Shown here piece by piece: positions 1-5,987 of a DNA stretch of 8,337 bases. Position 1 is the first letter of the stretch; every line of letters begins with the position of its first letter. Where the stretch lies: NCBI GenBank assembly GCA_945983015.1, contig CAMFSN010000064.1, positions 1 to 8,337 of the forward strand, in the 5' to 3' direction. Source of the stretch: an uncultured Bacteroidales bacterium. GTDB lineage: Bacteria > Bacteroidota > Bacteroidia > Bacteroidales > UBA932. A model generated the notes under the pieces. That model ran no database searches. It worked only from the letters and a program-made list of their open reading frames with translations, and had not been told where the DNA came from. The translations under genes were made by a program, and so were the position numbers.

Positions 1-44
1 AGCAATTGTTGACTCCATCTTCAGCTCGTATTCCCAATTCGCTT

Positions 45-455
45 TCAGAACAAAATGGAATCCAGAATCGGATAGATTTCATCCTCACTATGATAGGGAT
101 GAATATGAAAATAGTCATCCCCCGAGAGCATAAAGGAGAGGACGCTTCGAGAAGCGTCATAGAAGATATGAACCTCCTTTCCAAAACGCTCGGCATAAGC
201 CATCTCGTAACCCACTCCAAGTGAAGGGGTACTACATTCGGCTATCACTATGTCAGCCTCCCTAAGCCAAGCCGTATCCTGCTCATACACCGCCACTTCC
301 TTGTTAGGCACATCTTCAAGTTTGCTTTTGGACAAATCTCCTATATGTTCAGTCAGAACTATATGTTCCCTCTGCAGATACTCTATCATCCTCTTATATA
401 GCTCGGCATCAGCCCTGCCTCCCTTGATAGAACCCGCGAAATAAATCTTTTTCAT
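45..455 (-). CDS. DNPH1-like 2'-deoxynucleoside 5'-phosphate N-hydrolase
   Basis: A 136-residue protein of the nucleoside 2-deoxyribosyltransferase fold. It fits best the DNPH1/Rcl branch, which hydrolyses the N-glycosidic bond of deoxynucleoside 5'-monophosphates and helps clean the nucleotide pool. Seen in the sequence: an N-terminal strand and phosphate loop YFAGSIKGGR (residues 5-14, human DNPH1 has YFCGSIRGGR), VLTEH (33-37), YEQDTAWL with D60, then ADIVIAEC and PSLGVGYE (67-84). E84 matches the catalytic glutamate. Length fits the family. The ATG lies 5 bases after the stop of the upstream 80-residue gene, so the two are probably cotranscribed. The start is fixed because the family's phosphate loop begins at once. 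The DNPH1 grouping is by motif recall; the exact substrate (dGMP, hydroxymethyl-dUMP, CMP) cannot be told. A plain deoxyribosyltransferase is the alternative. Confidence 0.85.
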   Translation of the reverse strand: MKKIYFAGSIKGGRADAELYKRMIEYLQREHIVLTEHIGDLSKSKLEDVPNKEVAVYEQDTAWLREADIVIAECSTPSLGVGYEMAYAERFGKEVHIFYDASRSVLSFMLSGDDYFHIHPYHSEDEIYPILDSILF

Positions 456-460
456 AACAC

Positions 461-703
461 TTATGCCGGATTAGTATGTCGATACGGACATTGTTGCCAT
501 TTGCCTCCACGGGCACGATGCATCTCCTCCACCAGGTGCATCCAATGCAAGGCGTCATTATTCTCCGGATAAAACTCCAGGAAACACCCGTCCAGTTCCC
601 GGGCTATCTCTTTCAGACGATCCTTCCTTCTGGCTATAAGCCAAAGTTCATCAAATTCCACTTTCTCCCGTGCGCTCAAGACAAAGATAGCAATTCTTTT
701 CAT
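461..703 (-). CDS. Unrecognised 80-residue basic protein, first gene of the DNPH1-like unit
   Basis: I do not recognise this gene. The ATG at 703 is preferred over an in-frame TTG at 721, because that TTG lies inside the probable -7 promoter box (719-726) and would not be transcribed. The 80-residue product has an N-terminal strand (KRIAIFVLSA), then FDELWLIARRKDRLKEIAREL (about 17-37). This stretch strongly resembles the second-strand/helix segment of short-chain dehydrogenases ('LW.IARR..RL..L'), but no TGxxxGxG nucleotide loop and no YxxxK motif are present. The C-terminal half is rich in His, Trp and Arg (HWMHLVEEMHRARGGKW) and ends CPYRHTNPA. No signal peptide or membrane segment. It could be a dehydrogenase remnant or an unrelated small protein. 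Its intact frame, its promoter and the 5-base gap to the next gene argue for real expression. Confidence 0.6.
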   Translation of the reverse strand: MKRIAIFVLSAREKVEFDELWLIARRKDRLKEIARELDGCFLEFYPENNDALHWMHLVEEMHRARGGKWQQCPYRHTNPA

Positions 704-712
704 AGATTCACT

Positions 713-745
713 TTTGGACAAATATAATTATTTTTTCTATTTTTG
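713..745 (+). promoter_or_regulatory. Plus-strand promoter, TTTG-N21-TATTTTTG
   Basis: TTTG at 713-716 and TATTTTTG at 738-745 are separated by 21 bases, close to the ideal Bacteroidota sigma-ABfr layout. Transcription would start near 750-752, nearly 200 bases before the next start codon. It would therefore make a long structured leader or a separate small RNA. It overlaps the minus-strand -7 box. Confidence 0.5.
719..726 (-). promoter_or_regulatory. -7 promoter box for the minus-strand DNPH1-like unit
   Basis: On the minus strand this reads TATATTTG, a perfect match to the Bacteroidota -7 consensus TAnnTTTG. It lies 15 bases before the ATG at 703, so the leader would be only about 10 bases. 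No clear TTTG -33 box is seen at 19-21 bases upstream. The box lies inside the spacer of a plus-strand promoter (713-745), so the two could not be occupied at once. Confidence 0.55.
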
Positions 746-750
746 AGACA

Positions 751-867
751 TTGGACGGTGCTCTACGTCCCTGAGCCCTCAGATCTGGAGCCCCATGTTC
801 TCTGCTGGGAAGACAGCGGAAGCCCATCAAGGCGAAATCTGCCTGCTTCAGTTAGACGAAAATTTTG
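751..867 (+). ncRNA. Possible structured small RNA or long leader (unassigned)
   Basis: This stretch has no convincing coding frame and starts just after a good promoter. Visible hairpins are GGACG (753-757) with CGTCC (766-770), CTGA (771-774) with TCAG (779-782), CTGCTG (802-807) with CAGCGG (814-819, one G-U pair, six-base loop), and AGGC (830-833) with GCCT (841-844). The string UCCCUGAGCC (768-777) is very close to the CCCCUGAGCC string I recall from E. coli 6S RNA, and GGAAGCC follows at 818-824. However, I cannot form the long 6S closing stem, and the length is shorter than usual. There is no clear terminator at the end. It may be a separate small RNA or the upstream part of the leader of the 944 gene. 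Confidence 0.3.
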
Positions 868-875
868 TATATTTG
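868..875 (+). promoter_or_regulatory. -7 promoter box in front of the barrel/transporter operon
   Basis: TATATTTG fits the TAnnTTTG consensus exactly. The -33 region (about 844-848) has no good TTTG. Transcription would begin near 880-883, only a few bases before the hairpin at 886. The leader RNA would then consist almost entirely of the aptamer-like element and the start codon at 944. Confidence 0.55.
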
Positions 876-885
876 CAGCGCAAAA

Positions 886-941
886 GGCGGAGTTCTAGGC
901 CTGTCATCCTCCGCCAGAGTAAAAATTAAAACATAAAGGGC
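886..941 (+). promoter_or_regulatory. Candidate preQ1-I-like riboswitch before the barrel gene
   Basis: A perfect 7-bp stem, GGCGGAG (886-892) with CTCCGCC (909-915), encloses a 16-base loop starting UUCUAG, and an A-rich tail AGAGUAAAAAUUAAAA follows (916-931). The B. subtilis preQ1-I aptamer has the same order: GAGG stem, UUCUAG loop start, CCUC strand, A-rich tail pairing back to the loop. Here UAG (896-898) can pair with UUA (926-928), with one G-U pair. Alternatively GCCU (899-902) can pair with GGGC (938-941), which ends two bases before the ATG. Either pseudoknot would control translation start. The next-but-one gene is a transporter of the queuosine-precursor family. The canonical tail (AAAAAACUA) is not exact, so this is a candidate only. 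A plain leader hairpin is the alternative. Confidence 0.5.
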
Positions 942-943
942 AA

Positions 944-1543
944 ATGAAACACATTATTTCTAGCGCGGCAGCCTTGCTGCTGCTGATTGTGCCGGCAAGT
1001 GGCCAGGCCAATCTTCACATCCTCCAAAAAGCAGACATAAGTCCCCAAAGCCACATTATGCTGGAAGTTTCGAAAGGCGGAGAAAACCACTTCACTTATG
1101 CACTGCTCAGCGACGACATCTCAAAAGATGGGAGTTTCGCGTACATCCAACTCTTTCACGAGCACAAATTCTGGGAGGCTCCCCTCTTCCTGCACGCCGA
1201 GTTCCGCAGCTACGGGCTCAACTCGCACTGCTACTACATTGGCATAGCTTATGACTTCTTTACGCCAAACGGAATGATAGCCGTCGAGCCGCTCCTGCGC
1301 AACGGCAATTCCGCCCAGCTTTCCCTCGTCAGCGGCCACGACTGGGGCTGGTGTAATCTCAACACCTTCACCGACATCTGGTCAGCAGGGCTCAATGGCA
1401 GCGTCGCGGGCTGCTACAGCGAGGCCTGGCTATATTTTCCGATTACAGATTGGCTTCAGCTCGGTGGCATCTCCTGCTTCAGCTGGGATTTCGCCTTAAA
1501 GCCACAAATCACTGTATTCCTCGGAGCCAAGTTTAATCTGTAA
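944..1543 (+). CDS. DUF5020-like outer-membrane beta-barrel protein
   Basis: A 199-residue exported protein. An N-terminal signal peptide (Lys2-His3, then a Leu/Ala/Ile-rich core, cleavage near ASGQA, residues 18-22) is followed by alternating polar/aromatic strands throughout, with many Gly, Trp and Tyr. The chain ends in the strand VFLGAKFNL, as expected of a barrel. The order 'KFWEAPLFLHAEFRSYGLN' (about 77-95) and the later 'WLYFPITDWLQLGG' resemble the DUF5020 barrels of Bacteroides, which I place near Tsx-like nucleoside channels. That assignment is from memory and moderate. It sits 14 bases before a VUT-family transporter and behind the preQ1-like leader, so a role as outer-membrane pore for a nucleobase-like substrate is inferred. 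Length is somewhat below the usual size for DUF5020. Confidence 0.7.
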   Translation: MKHIISSAAALLLLIVPASGQANLHILQKADISPQSHIMLEVSKGGENHFTYALLSDDISKDGSFAYIQLFHEHKFWEAPLFLHAEFRSYGLNSHCYYIGIAYDFFTPNGMIAVEPLLRNGNSAQLSLVSGHDWGWCNLNTFTDIWSAGLNGSVAGCYSEAWLYFPITDWLQLGGISCFSWDFALKPQITVFLGAKFNL

Positions 1544-1557
1544 ACTATCTGGAATCT

Positions 1558-2307
1558 ATGAAGATTAAAAGTTTTTTTCAGCGCGAACTGGATGATTACA
1601 AAGCACTCTTCCGTAACATCCCTTCCATAGTCGTGGCCCTCTTTTTCCTAAGTGTAGTGGCGATGAACCTGCTGGCTAACAAAGAGTTGTTTTCCACTCC
1701 CTGGCTAGCCCTCGACTGCGGATTCACCCTCAGCTGGCTCTCCTTCCTGCTGATGGATATGATATGCAAGCGTTTCGGGGCGAAGGCAGCGATGAAACTC
1801 TCCATAGCCGCCTTGCTTGTAAACCTCTGCGTCTGCGGCCTTTTCTATCTGCTCTCCCTCACCCCTGGACATTGGGGAGAATACTACAGCTACATAGACA
1901 GCGATCCGGCTGCCGCCCAGGCTGCAAACCAAGCCCTCAACCGCACGATAGGCGGAAGCTGGTACGTTGTGCTAGGCTCTGCCCTGGCGATGCTTATCTC
2001 CTCCTTTGTCAACTCCATCAGTAACCACCTCATAGCCAAAGGTCTGAAGCATAACAACTTCGGCAGCTTCGCCCTGCGTTCCTTCAGTTCCACTGCCCTC
2101 GCTCAGTTCGTGGACAACCTTATCTTCGCCACCGTAGTAAGCCATATCTTCTTCGGCTGGACCTGGACCCAGGTACTGGTATGCTCCCTTAGCGGAGCCG
2201 TGATGGAATTACTCTGCGAGGTTGTTTTCAGTCCATTGGGCTACAAAATGGCACGCCAATGGGAAGAAGAAAAAGTCGGACAAGCTTATATTGACAAGAA
2301 AAAATGA
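1558..2307 (+). CDS. VUT/YhhQ-family transporter, probable queuosine precursor uptake
   Basis: A 249-residue inner-membrane protein with about six hydrophobic segments (near 22-40, 48-70, 80-101, 133-158, 178-199 and 203-226). Family marks are DCGFTLSWLSFLLMD followed by RFGAKAAMKLS (52-82), SWYVVLGSALAMLISSFVNS (134-153), and the conserved block LRSFSSTALAQFVDNLIF (173-190) with R174 and D186. E. coli YhhQ, the studied relative, imports preQ0/preQ1. The extra loop at 104-130 (DPAAAQAANQALN) is soluble. The final residues are strongly charged. Its TGA overlaps the ATG of the dehydrogenase (ATGA), implying translational coupling. The substrate is inferred from family; other members of the broad VUT group may take vitamins. 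Confidence 0.8.
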   Translation: MKIKSFFQRELDDYKALFRNIPSIVVALFFLSVVAMNLLANKELFSTPWLALDCGFTLSWLSFLLMDMICKRFGAKAAMKLSIAALLVNLCVCGLFYLLSLTPGHWGEYYSYIDSDPAAAQAANQALNRTIGGSWYVVLGSALAMLISSFVNSISNHLIAKGLKHNNFGSFALRSFSSTALAQFVDNLIFATVVSHIFFGWTWTQVLVCSLSGAVMELLCEVVFSPLGYKMARQWEEEKVGQAYIDKKK

Positions 2308-2969
2308 ACATTCTGATTACAGGAAGCAGCAGCGGCATAGGTCTCGCGACTGCCCGCTTGTTTTTAGAGCGCGGGCATAAGGTGACAGGCATTGACACCC
2401 AGGCTTCGAGCCTGCCGGAAAACAATTCCTATACACACCTGATTGCAGATATCTCCGCTGAGTTACCGGAGCTGCCAGATTGCGAGGTGCTGATAGCCAA
2501 TGCCGGAGTACAGCAAAGCGGACGAGATATAGAGGTCAACCTTAAGGGGACCATAGCCACTGTGGAAAAGTACGCCTTCCACAAGGGGATTCGAGCAGTT
2601 TTGATAATGTGCAGCGCGTCTGCCCACAGCGGAGCCGAATTCCCTGAATACGCCGCTTCCAAAGGCGGACTATTGGCCTATATGCGTAATGCCGCCCGCA
2701 GGCTCGCAGGCTTTGGTGCTGTGTGCAACAGCCTTTCCCCAGGGGGTGTGACTACAGAACTTAACCGTCCGGTGATGGAAGACCCCCAGCTATGGGCTCA
2801 GATAATGGACTGTACTCCCCTGCGCCGATGGGCAAGTCCTGAGGAGATAGCCCAGTGGATCTGGTTCCTGACTATGGAGAACCGCTTCTGTACAGGGCAG
2901 GACATTCTCGTGGACGGAGGAGAAAAAGACCTAAACACACATTTCATCTGGCCGGAGTTGAATTTATAA
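2304..2969 (+). CDS. Short-chain dehydrogenase/reductase (NAD-type)
   Basis: A 221-residue classical SDR with Rossmann loop TGSSSGIG (6-13) and D31 at the end of the second strand, which usually favours NAD(H) over NADP(H). It also has ADI (48-50), NAG (66-68), active-site N79 in VNLKGT, S104, Y116 and K120 of YAASK, then SPGGV (145-149), and a C-terminal TGQDILVDGG (197-206). All four catalytic residues (N-S-Y-K) are present. It is shorter than the usual 240-260 residues, with a trimmed segment after strand 3 and a Ser-Tyr gap one residue shorter than common. Start codon overlaps the transporter stop by 4 bases, so it belongs to that operon. Substrate unknown; a link to 7-deazaguanine metabolism is not established. 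Confidence 0.85.
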   Translation: MNILITGSSSGIGLATARLFLERGHKVTGIDTQASSLPENNSYTHLIADISAELPELPDCEVLIANAGVQQSGRDIEVNLKGTIATVEKYAFHKGIRAVLIMCSASAHSGAEFPEYAASKGGLLAYMRNAARRLAGFGAVCNSLSPGGVTTELNRPVMEDPQLWAQIMDCTPLRRWASPEEIAQWIWFLTMENRFCTGQDILVDGGEKDLNTHFIWPELNL

Positions 2970-2989
2970 AGTTTAATTGTATATCTTTG
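2957..2989 (+). promoter_or_regulatory. Promoter for the HAD phosphatase, giving an almost leaderless mRNA
   Basis: GTTG (2957-2960) is followed after 21 bases by TATCTTTG (2982-2989), a full TAnnTTTG match. Much of the promoter lies inside the end of the dehydrogenase gene. The ATG at 2994 is only 5 bases after the -7 box, so transcription probably starts at or within a base or two of the start codon. Confidence 0.7.
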
Positions 2990-2993
2990 CGCT

Positions 2994-3656
2994 ATGATTA
3001 AATTGATTGTTTTCGATTTGGACGGCACTCTTATCAATACCATCGCCGACCTCTCCGCCGCAACTGACTATGCCCTTTCCCGCCGAGGACTCCAGACCCA
3101 TAGTATAGAAGACTATACAAAGATGGTGGGACACGGTATCAAAAGACTTATAATCAGCGCCTTGGAAAAAAGCCTCGGCTGCAGCCCCCAGGAAACTCTG
3201 ACTGAAGAGTGCCTAAAGGACTTTACAGAATACTACGTGAAGCATATAGACGTCCACACCCGCCCCTACGAAGGAATGCCGGAGCTCCTCAGGGAACTTC
3301 AAGACAAGGGCTGCCGCATAGCTGTAGCCTCTAACAAATTCCAGCAAGGGACTGAAAAATTAATACAGGAATTTTTCTCGGACATTGACTTTATCGCGAT
3401 TATGGGGAACTCTCCCGAGCTACCATTAAAACCTGATGCAGAAGTGGTTAACTATATACTGAAAAAAGCTGGAGTCTCCAGAGAGGAAAGTATCTTCGTA
3501 GGCGACAGCCCTACGGACCTACAGACTGCCCGAAATGCCGGAATCGACAGTGTAGCAGTTACTTGGGGCTTCAGACCTCGCGAAGTCCTGCTGGATGCCA
3601 CTCATCTGGTCTCCAGTCCGAAGGAACTAAGGGAATTACTCCTTTCGCTGATCTAA
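2994..3656 (+). CDS. HAD-superfamily phosphatase, phosphoglycolate phosphatase type
   Basis: A 220-residue cytoplasmic HAD hydrolase. Motif I is DLDGT (8-12) with nucleophile D8 and acid/base D10, motif II is S113 in VASNK, motif III is K146 in KPD, and motif IV is GDSPTD (170-175) with D171 and D175 for Mg2+. A helical cap lies between motif I and about residue 95, typical of the Gph/PGP group that clears 2-phosphoglycolate from DNA repair and other metabolism. Length (about 220) fits. Related members hydrolyse pyrophosphate or other phosphosugars, so the substrate is uncertain. The start is secure because motif I begins at residue 8. It has its own promoter, and its TAA overlaps the TAG of the convergent dipeptidase gene. 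Confidence 0.88.
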   Translation: MIKLIVFDLDGTLINTIADLSAATDYALSRRGLQTHSIEDYTKMVGHGIKRLIISALEKSLGCSPQETLTEECLKDFTEYYVKHIDVHTRPYEGMPELLRELQDKGCRIAVASNKFQQGTEKLIQEFFSDIDFIAIMGNSPELPLKPDAEVVNYILKKAGVSREESIFVGDSPTDLQTARNAGIDSVAVTWGFRPREVLLDATHLVSSPKELRELLLSLI

Positions 3657-5182
3657 AATCCCATTCCGAACATCAGCCACAAGCGGGCCTCCATATCGGA
3701 CCAGAGTTTCACCGCCTCGTTATGACAGGTCTCCGTAAGAGAGTCAAGCATCTGACTATCAGCATCTAATGGGAGAGCAGCTACGGCCTCCAGCATAGCT
3801 TTTTCCTGCTCTCCCACCATAGTCATAAACTCTCCTTTGGTCTTTTGCCAGGCCAATGTCGCCAGTTTGTTTGCCTTCCTGAACTGCCATAGCGCCACCT
3901 GAGGGTCGTACTCCTTCTGACCGCAACGCCGGTATGGAGCAGGAAGGGTGGAATTAGCACAGAAAATAGGGATGCGAGGAGATTGGCCCGGATTATCAAG
4001 GGCGAGATAGCACACTCCCCCGACAGCATCCGGAAGCCAGCTACGCAGCTGAATGACAGTCGAATAGGAGCACCAGGCCACAGACACAGTACGCTGGAAG
4101 GGAATCAAGTCCGGCTTAATGTAATTCAAAGTCTTACGCATCGTGCCGGTGAGCCAAGGGTTTGCCAGAGGACTAATCTCCTCATCCGATATCTTCAGGT
4201 CCTTGATAGCGTCAAGCTCCGTCCCCTCATAATTCGAGCGAAGCAGAGCAAAGATGTCCTTCAACTCCACCTTCTTATCCGGTTTCACGGAAAAAGGCAG
4301 TTCATCCATATCCTGACTAAGGCCTAAGGATGGAGCCAAACTATTGAGTATAAACCAGTCTCTTTCACGGAAATTCTTTCCTCTAGCATACTCTGCCTTA
4401 TAGACTTTCCAGAACTTGAACTCGCTCTTACCGTCCCAGAGTCCGTACTCCAGAGCCACCTTTTTCACATTTTTCGAGCAGAGGAAATTGTTCGGATCAT
4501 CCTCCAACTCCCCTATCCTGGGGACATTGGCCGATACTCCGACGTGATCATCCGGCAGGCGTTTTGCCACCCATACCGCGCCTTTTTTCCCTTTCCCACA
4601 GCCAATTATCTCAAAGAACCACACTTCCTTAGGGTCTGCCACGGTAAGGCACTCCCCGCTGTCGGCATAGCCGTATTTTTCTGCCAAGGAGCCCATCAGC
4701 AGGACCGCCTCCCTAGCCGAACTGCACCTTTCGAGGGCGAGCCTTTCCAACTCCTCGATCAGGAACATCGAATCCGGATTCTTGAGCGTATCGGGTCCTC
4801 CCCAGGTGGTCTCCCCTATGCCTAACTGCTTTTCATTCAGGCATGGATAAGCGGTATTCAGGTATGCGTAAGTATGCTTCACTTCCGGAATGCTTCCGGC
4901 CAATCTTATCTCGCTGCTGTCCTCGCGACAAGTGCTGTGCATAGTATTCTTATACACCTGCCGCTTCGCCTTCCTCGGATGCTCTCTGGCCGGCTCGACA
5001 CTCAGCCAGGTCCTGTAATTTCCATCACAGGTATGAGAAGTAATCACGCTTCCGTCCACACTCGCTTCCCTGCCTACTATAATGCTCGTGCAGGAAAGCT
5101 GCTCCCCCTCGATCTCGCCCTGCGCCCAGAGCTGGACCAAAGGCAGGGCCAAAGCCAGTATCAGTATGCCAATTTTCTTCAT
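3653..5182 (-). CDS. Secreted C69-family dipeptidase (Ntn hydrolase)
   Basis: A 509-residue protein with a clear signal peptide (KK, hydrophobic core, cut near LWAQG, 18-22). A short segment follows up to S30, then C31 in CTSIIVGREASVDG. The Ntn-hydrolase nucleophile of peptidase family C69 (PepD type) is a cysteine exposed by removing such a propeptide. Further family marks are SHTCDGN (49-55), GIGETTWGGPD (121-131), ECLTVADPKEVWFFEI (177-192) and RLPDDHVGVSANVPRI (208-223). It likely cleaves dipeptides in the periplasm or at the surface, for amino-acid recovery or cell-wall peptide turnover. The ATG follows the DUF5715 stop by one base, so it is the third gene of the folE operon. Stop codons overlap with the convergent phosphatase gene, and no hairpin terminator is seen between them. 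Confidence 0.88.
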   Translation of the reverse strand: MKKIGILILALALPLVQLWAQGEIEGEQLSCTSIIVGREASVDGSVITSHTCDGNYRTWLSVEPAREHPRKAKRQVYKNTMHSTCREDSSEIRLAGSIPEVKHTYAYLNTAYPCLNEKQLGIGETTWGGPDTLKNPDSMFLIEELERLALERCSSAREAVLLMGSLAEKYGYADSGECLTVADPKEVWFFEIIGCGKGKKGAVWVAKRLPDDHVGVSANVPRIGELEDDPNNFLCSKNVKKVALEYGLWDGKSEFKFWKVYKAEYARGKNFRERDWFILNSLAPSLGLSQDMDELPFSVKPDKKVELKDIFALLRSNYEGTELDAIKDLKISDEEISPLANPWLTGTMRKTLNYIKPDLIPFQRTVSVAWCSYSTVIQLRSWLPDAVGGVCYLALDNPGQSPRIPIFCANSTLPAPYRRCGQKEYDPQVALWQFRKANKLATLAWQKTKGEFMTMVGEQEKAMLEAVAALPLDADSQMLDSLTETCHNEAVKLWSDMEARLWLMFGMGF

Positions 5183-5183
5183 A

Positions 5184-5987
5184 TCAATAAGTTGCAGTAA
5201 TATGGAAGCAATGCTCCACTCTTTCGTATTTAACCAGACATTTACCCGCTTTCTTTCTGTCGAGAAGCACCTCGCCCAATACCTTGGTCAGTTCAAAAGG
5301 CTGCATAAAGGCCTCCTGCTCCTCGTCGTTATCCCTTTCGTAACGGGTATAGGTAATGTCGAAAGTAGTGCCGTAACAATGGGCGGAATTCGCAGAGGCA
5401 TTGGCATTTCCGCTACGACGAAGGTTCTTCACGTCTTCCTTGGTGCGAAGGACGGAAGTCACCACCAATCTGTACTCCAGCAAGTCCTTGCTGCGCAGGG
5501 AATCACGAAAGGCGCGCGCTATGGCGTCAAGTTCCGAAGCCGCCCCTCGGGTCAGATAAGGGCAGGAATAGCGAAGGGTATAGATATCATACAGATCATT
5601 ATCCCGTATCTGCACAAGCTTCTTATTATTAACTACTTCCGCACGATTCTCCGGAACTTCGGAAAGCCCGCAGTCCTTCGCGACGCTTAGGTGGGCCTCG
5701 TTCATGTCCTTAAAAAGAGAGGCGTAGTTCGCTCTCTTCTTATAATATATGATCTCTTCCTGTTTCTTTTCCGGTCGCTCTTCCTTTACAATATTTTCAT
5801 TTATAGTTTTTTCAGAAGACTCTCGGGGAATTTCCTCGATTACGGCCTCACTTTTAATGTCGTCATCCGGAATGGCAGCTCCTCTGTGTTTTCCGACAGG
5901 AACTCCGATTAGCAGACCTATGATAAAACCGACAGTAAAGGGGATAAATAATATTAAAAAGCCGAAGGCAGATTTACTGATTTTCAT
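5184..5987 (-). CDS. Membrane-anchored DUF5715 protein, M15-like metallopeptidase fold
   Basis: A 267-residue protein with an N-terminal membrane anchor (about 8-31, Phe/Ile/Gly-rich). A charged Glu/Lys linker follows (about 40-85), then a folded domain. The core YTLRYSCPYLT (136-146), LVVTSVLRT (174-182), SAHCYGTTFDI (201-211) and the end EHCFHI (258-263) match what I recall of DUF5715. The pattern S-x-H-x(6)-D (H203, D210) with a terminal His (H262) is that of M15/VanX-type zinc D,D- or L,D-carboxypeptidases. The usual Glu three residues before the last His is not in place (H259 is there; E258 is next to it), so activity is inferred. It probably acts on peptidoglycan in the periplasm. The ATG overlaps the folE stop by 4 bases, and the dipeptidase starts one base after its stop. 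Confidence 0.8.
   Translation of the reverse strand: MKISKSAFGFLILFIPFTVGFIIGLLIGVPVGKHRGAAIPDDDIKSEAVIEEIPRESSEKTINENIVKEERPEKKQEEIIYYKKRANYASLFKDMNEAHLSVAKDCGLSEVPENRAEVVNNKKLVQIRDNDLYDIYTLRYSCPYLTRGAASELDAIARAFRDSLRSKDLLEYRLVVTSVLRTKEDVKNLRRSGNANASANSAHCYGTTFDITYTRYERDNDEEQEAFMQPFELTKVLGEVLLDRKKAGKCLVKYERVEHCFHITATY

Noticed and set aside
1..18. Minus-strand ATG at 18 with six open codons to the window edge, just after the DNPH1-like gene
   Set aside because: Too short to support a gene call; it may be the start of a further operon member outside the window.
753..770. GGACG/CGTCC hairpin as a terminator
   Set aside because: The stem is only 5 bp, has an 8-base loop and no U-tract.
886..931. 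The GGCGGAG/CTCCGCC hairpin as an intrinsic terminator
   Set aside because: It is followed by an A-rich run instead of U, and a start codon lies 29 bases on; a leader element fits better.
5082..5690. 202-residue plus-strand open frame
   Set aside because: It is antisense to the DUF5715 and dipeptidase genes, has no family motif and no promoter.
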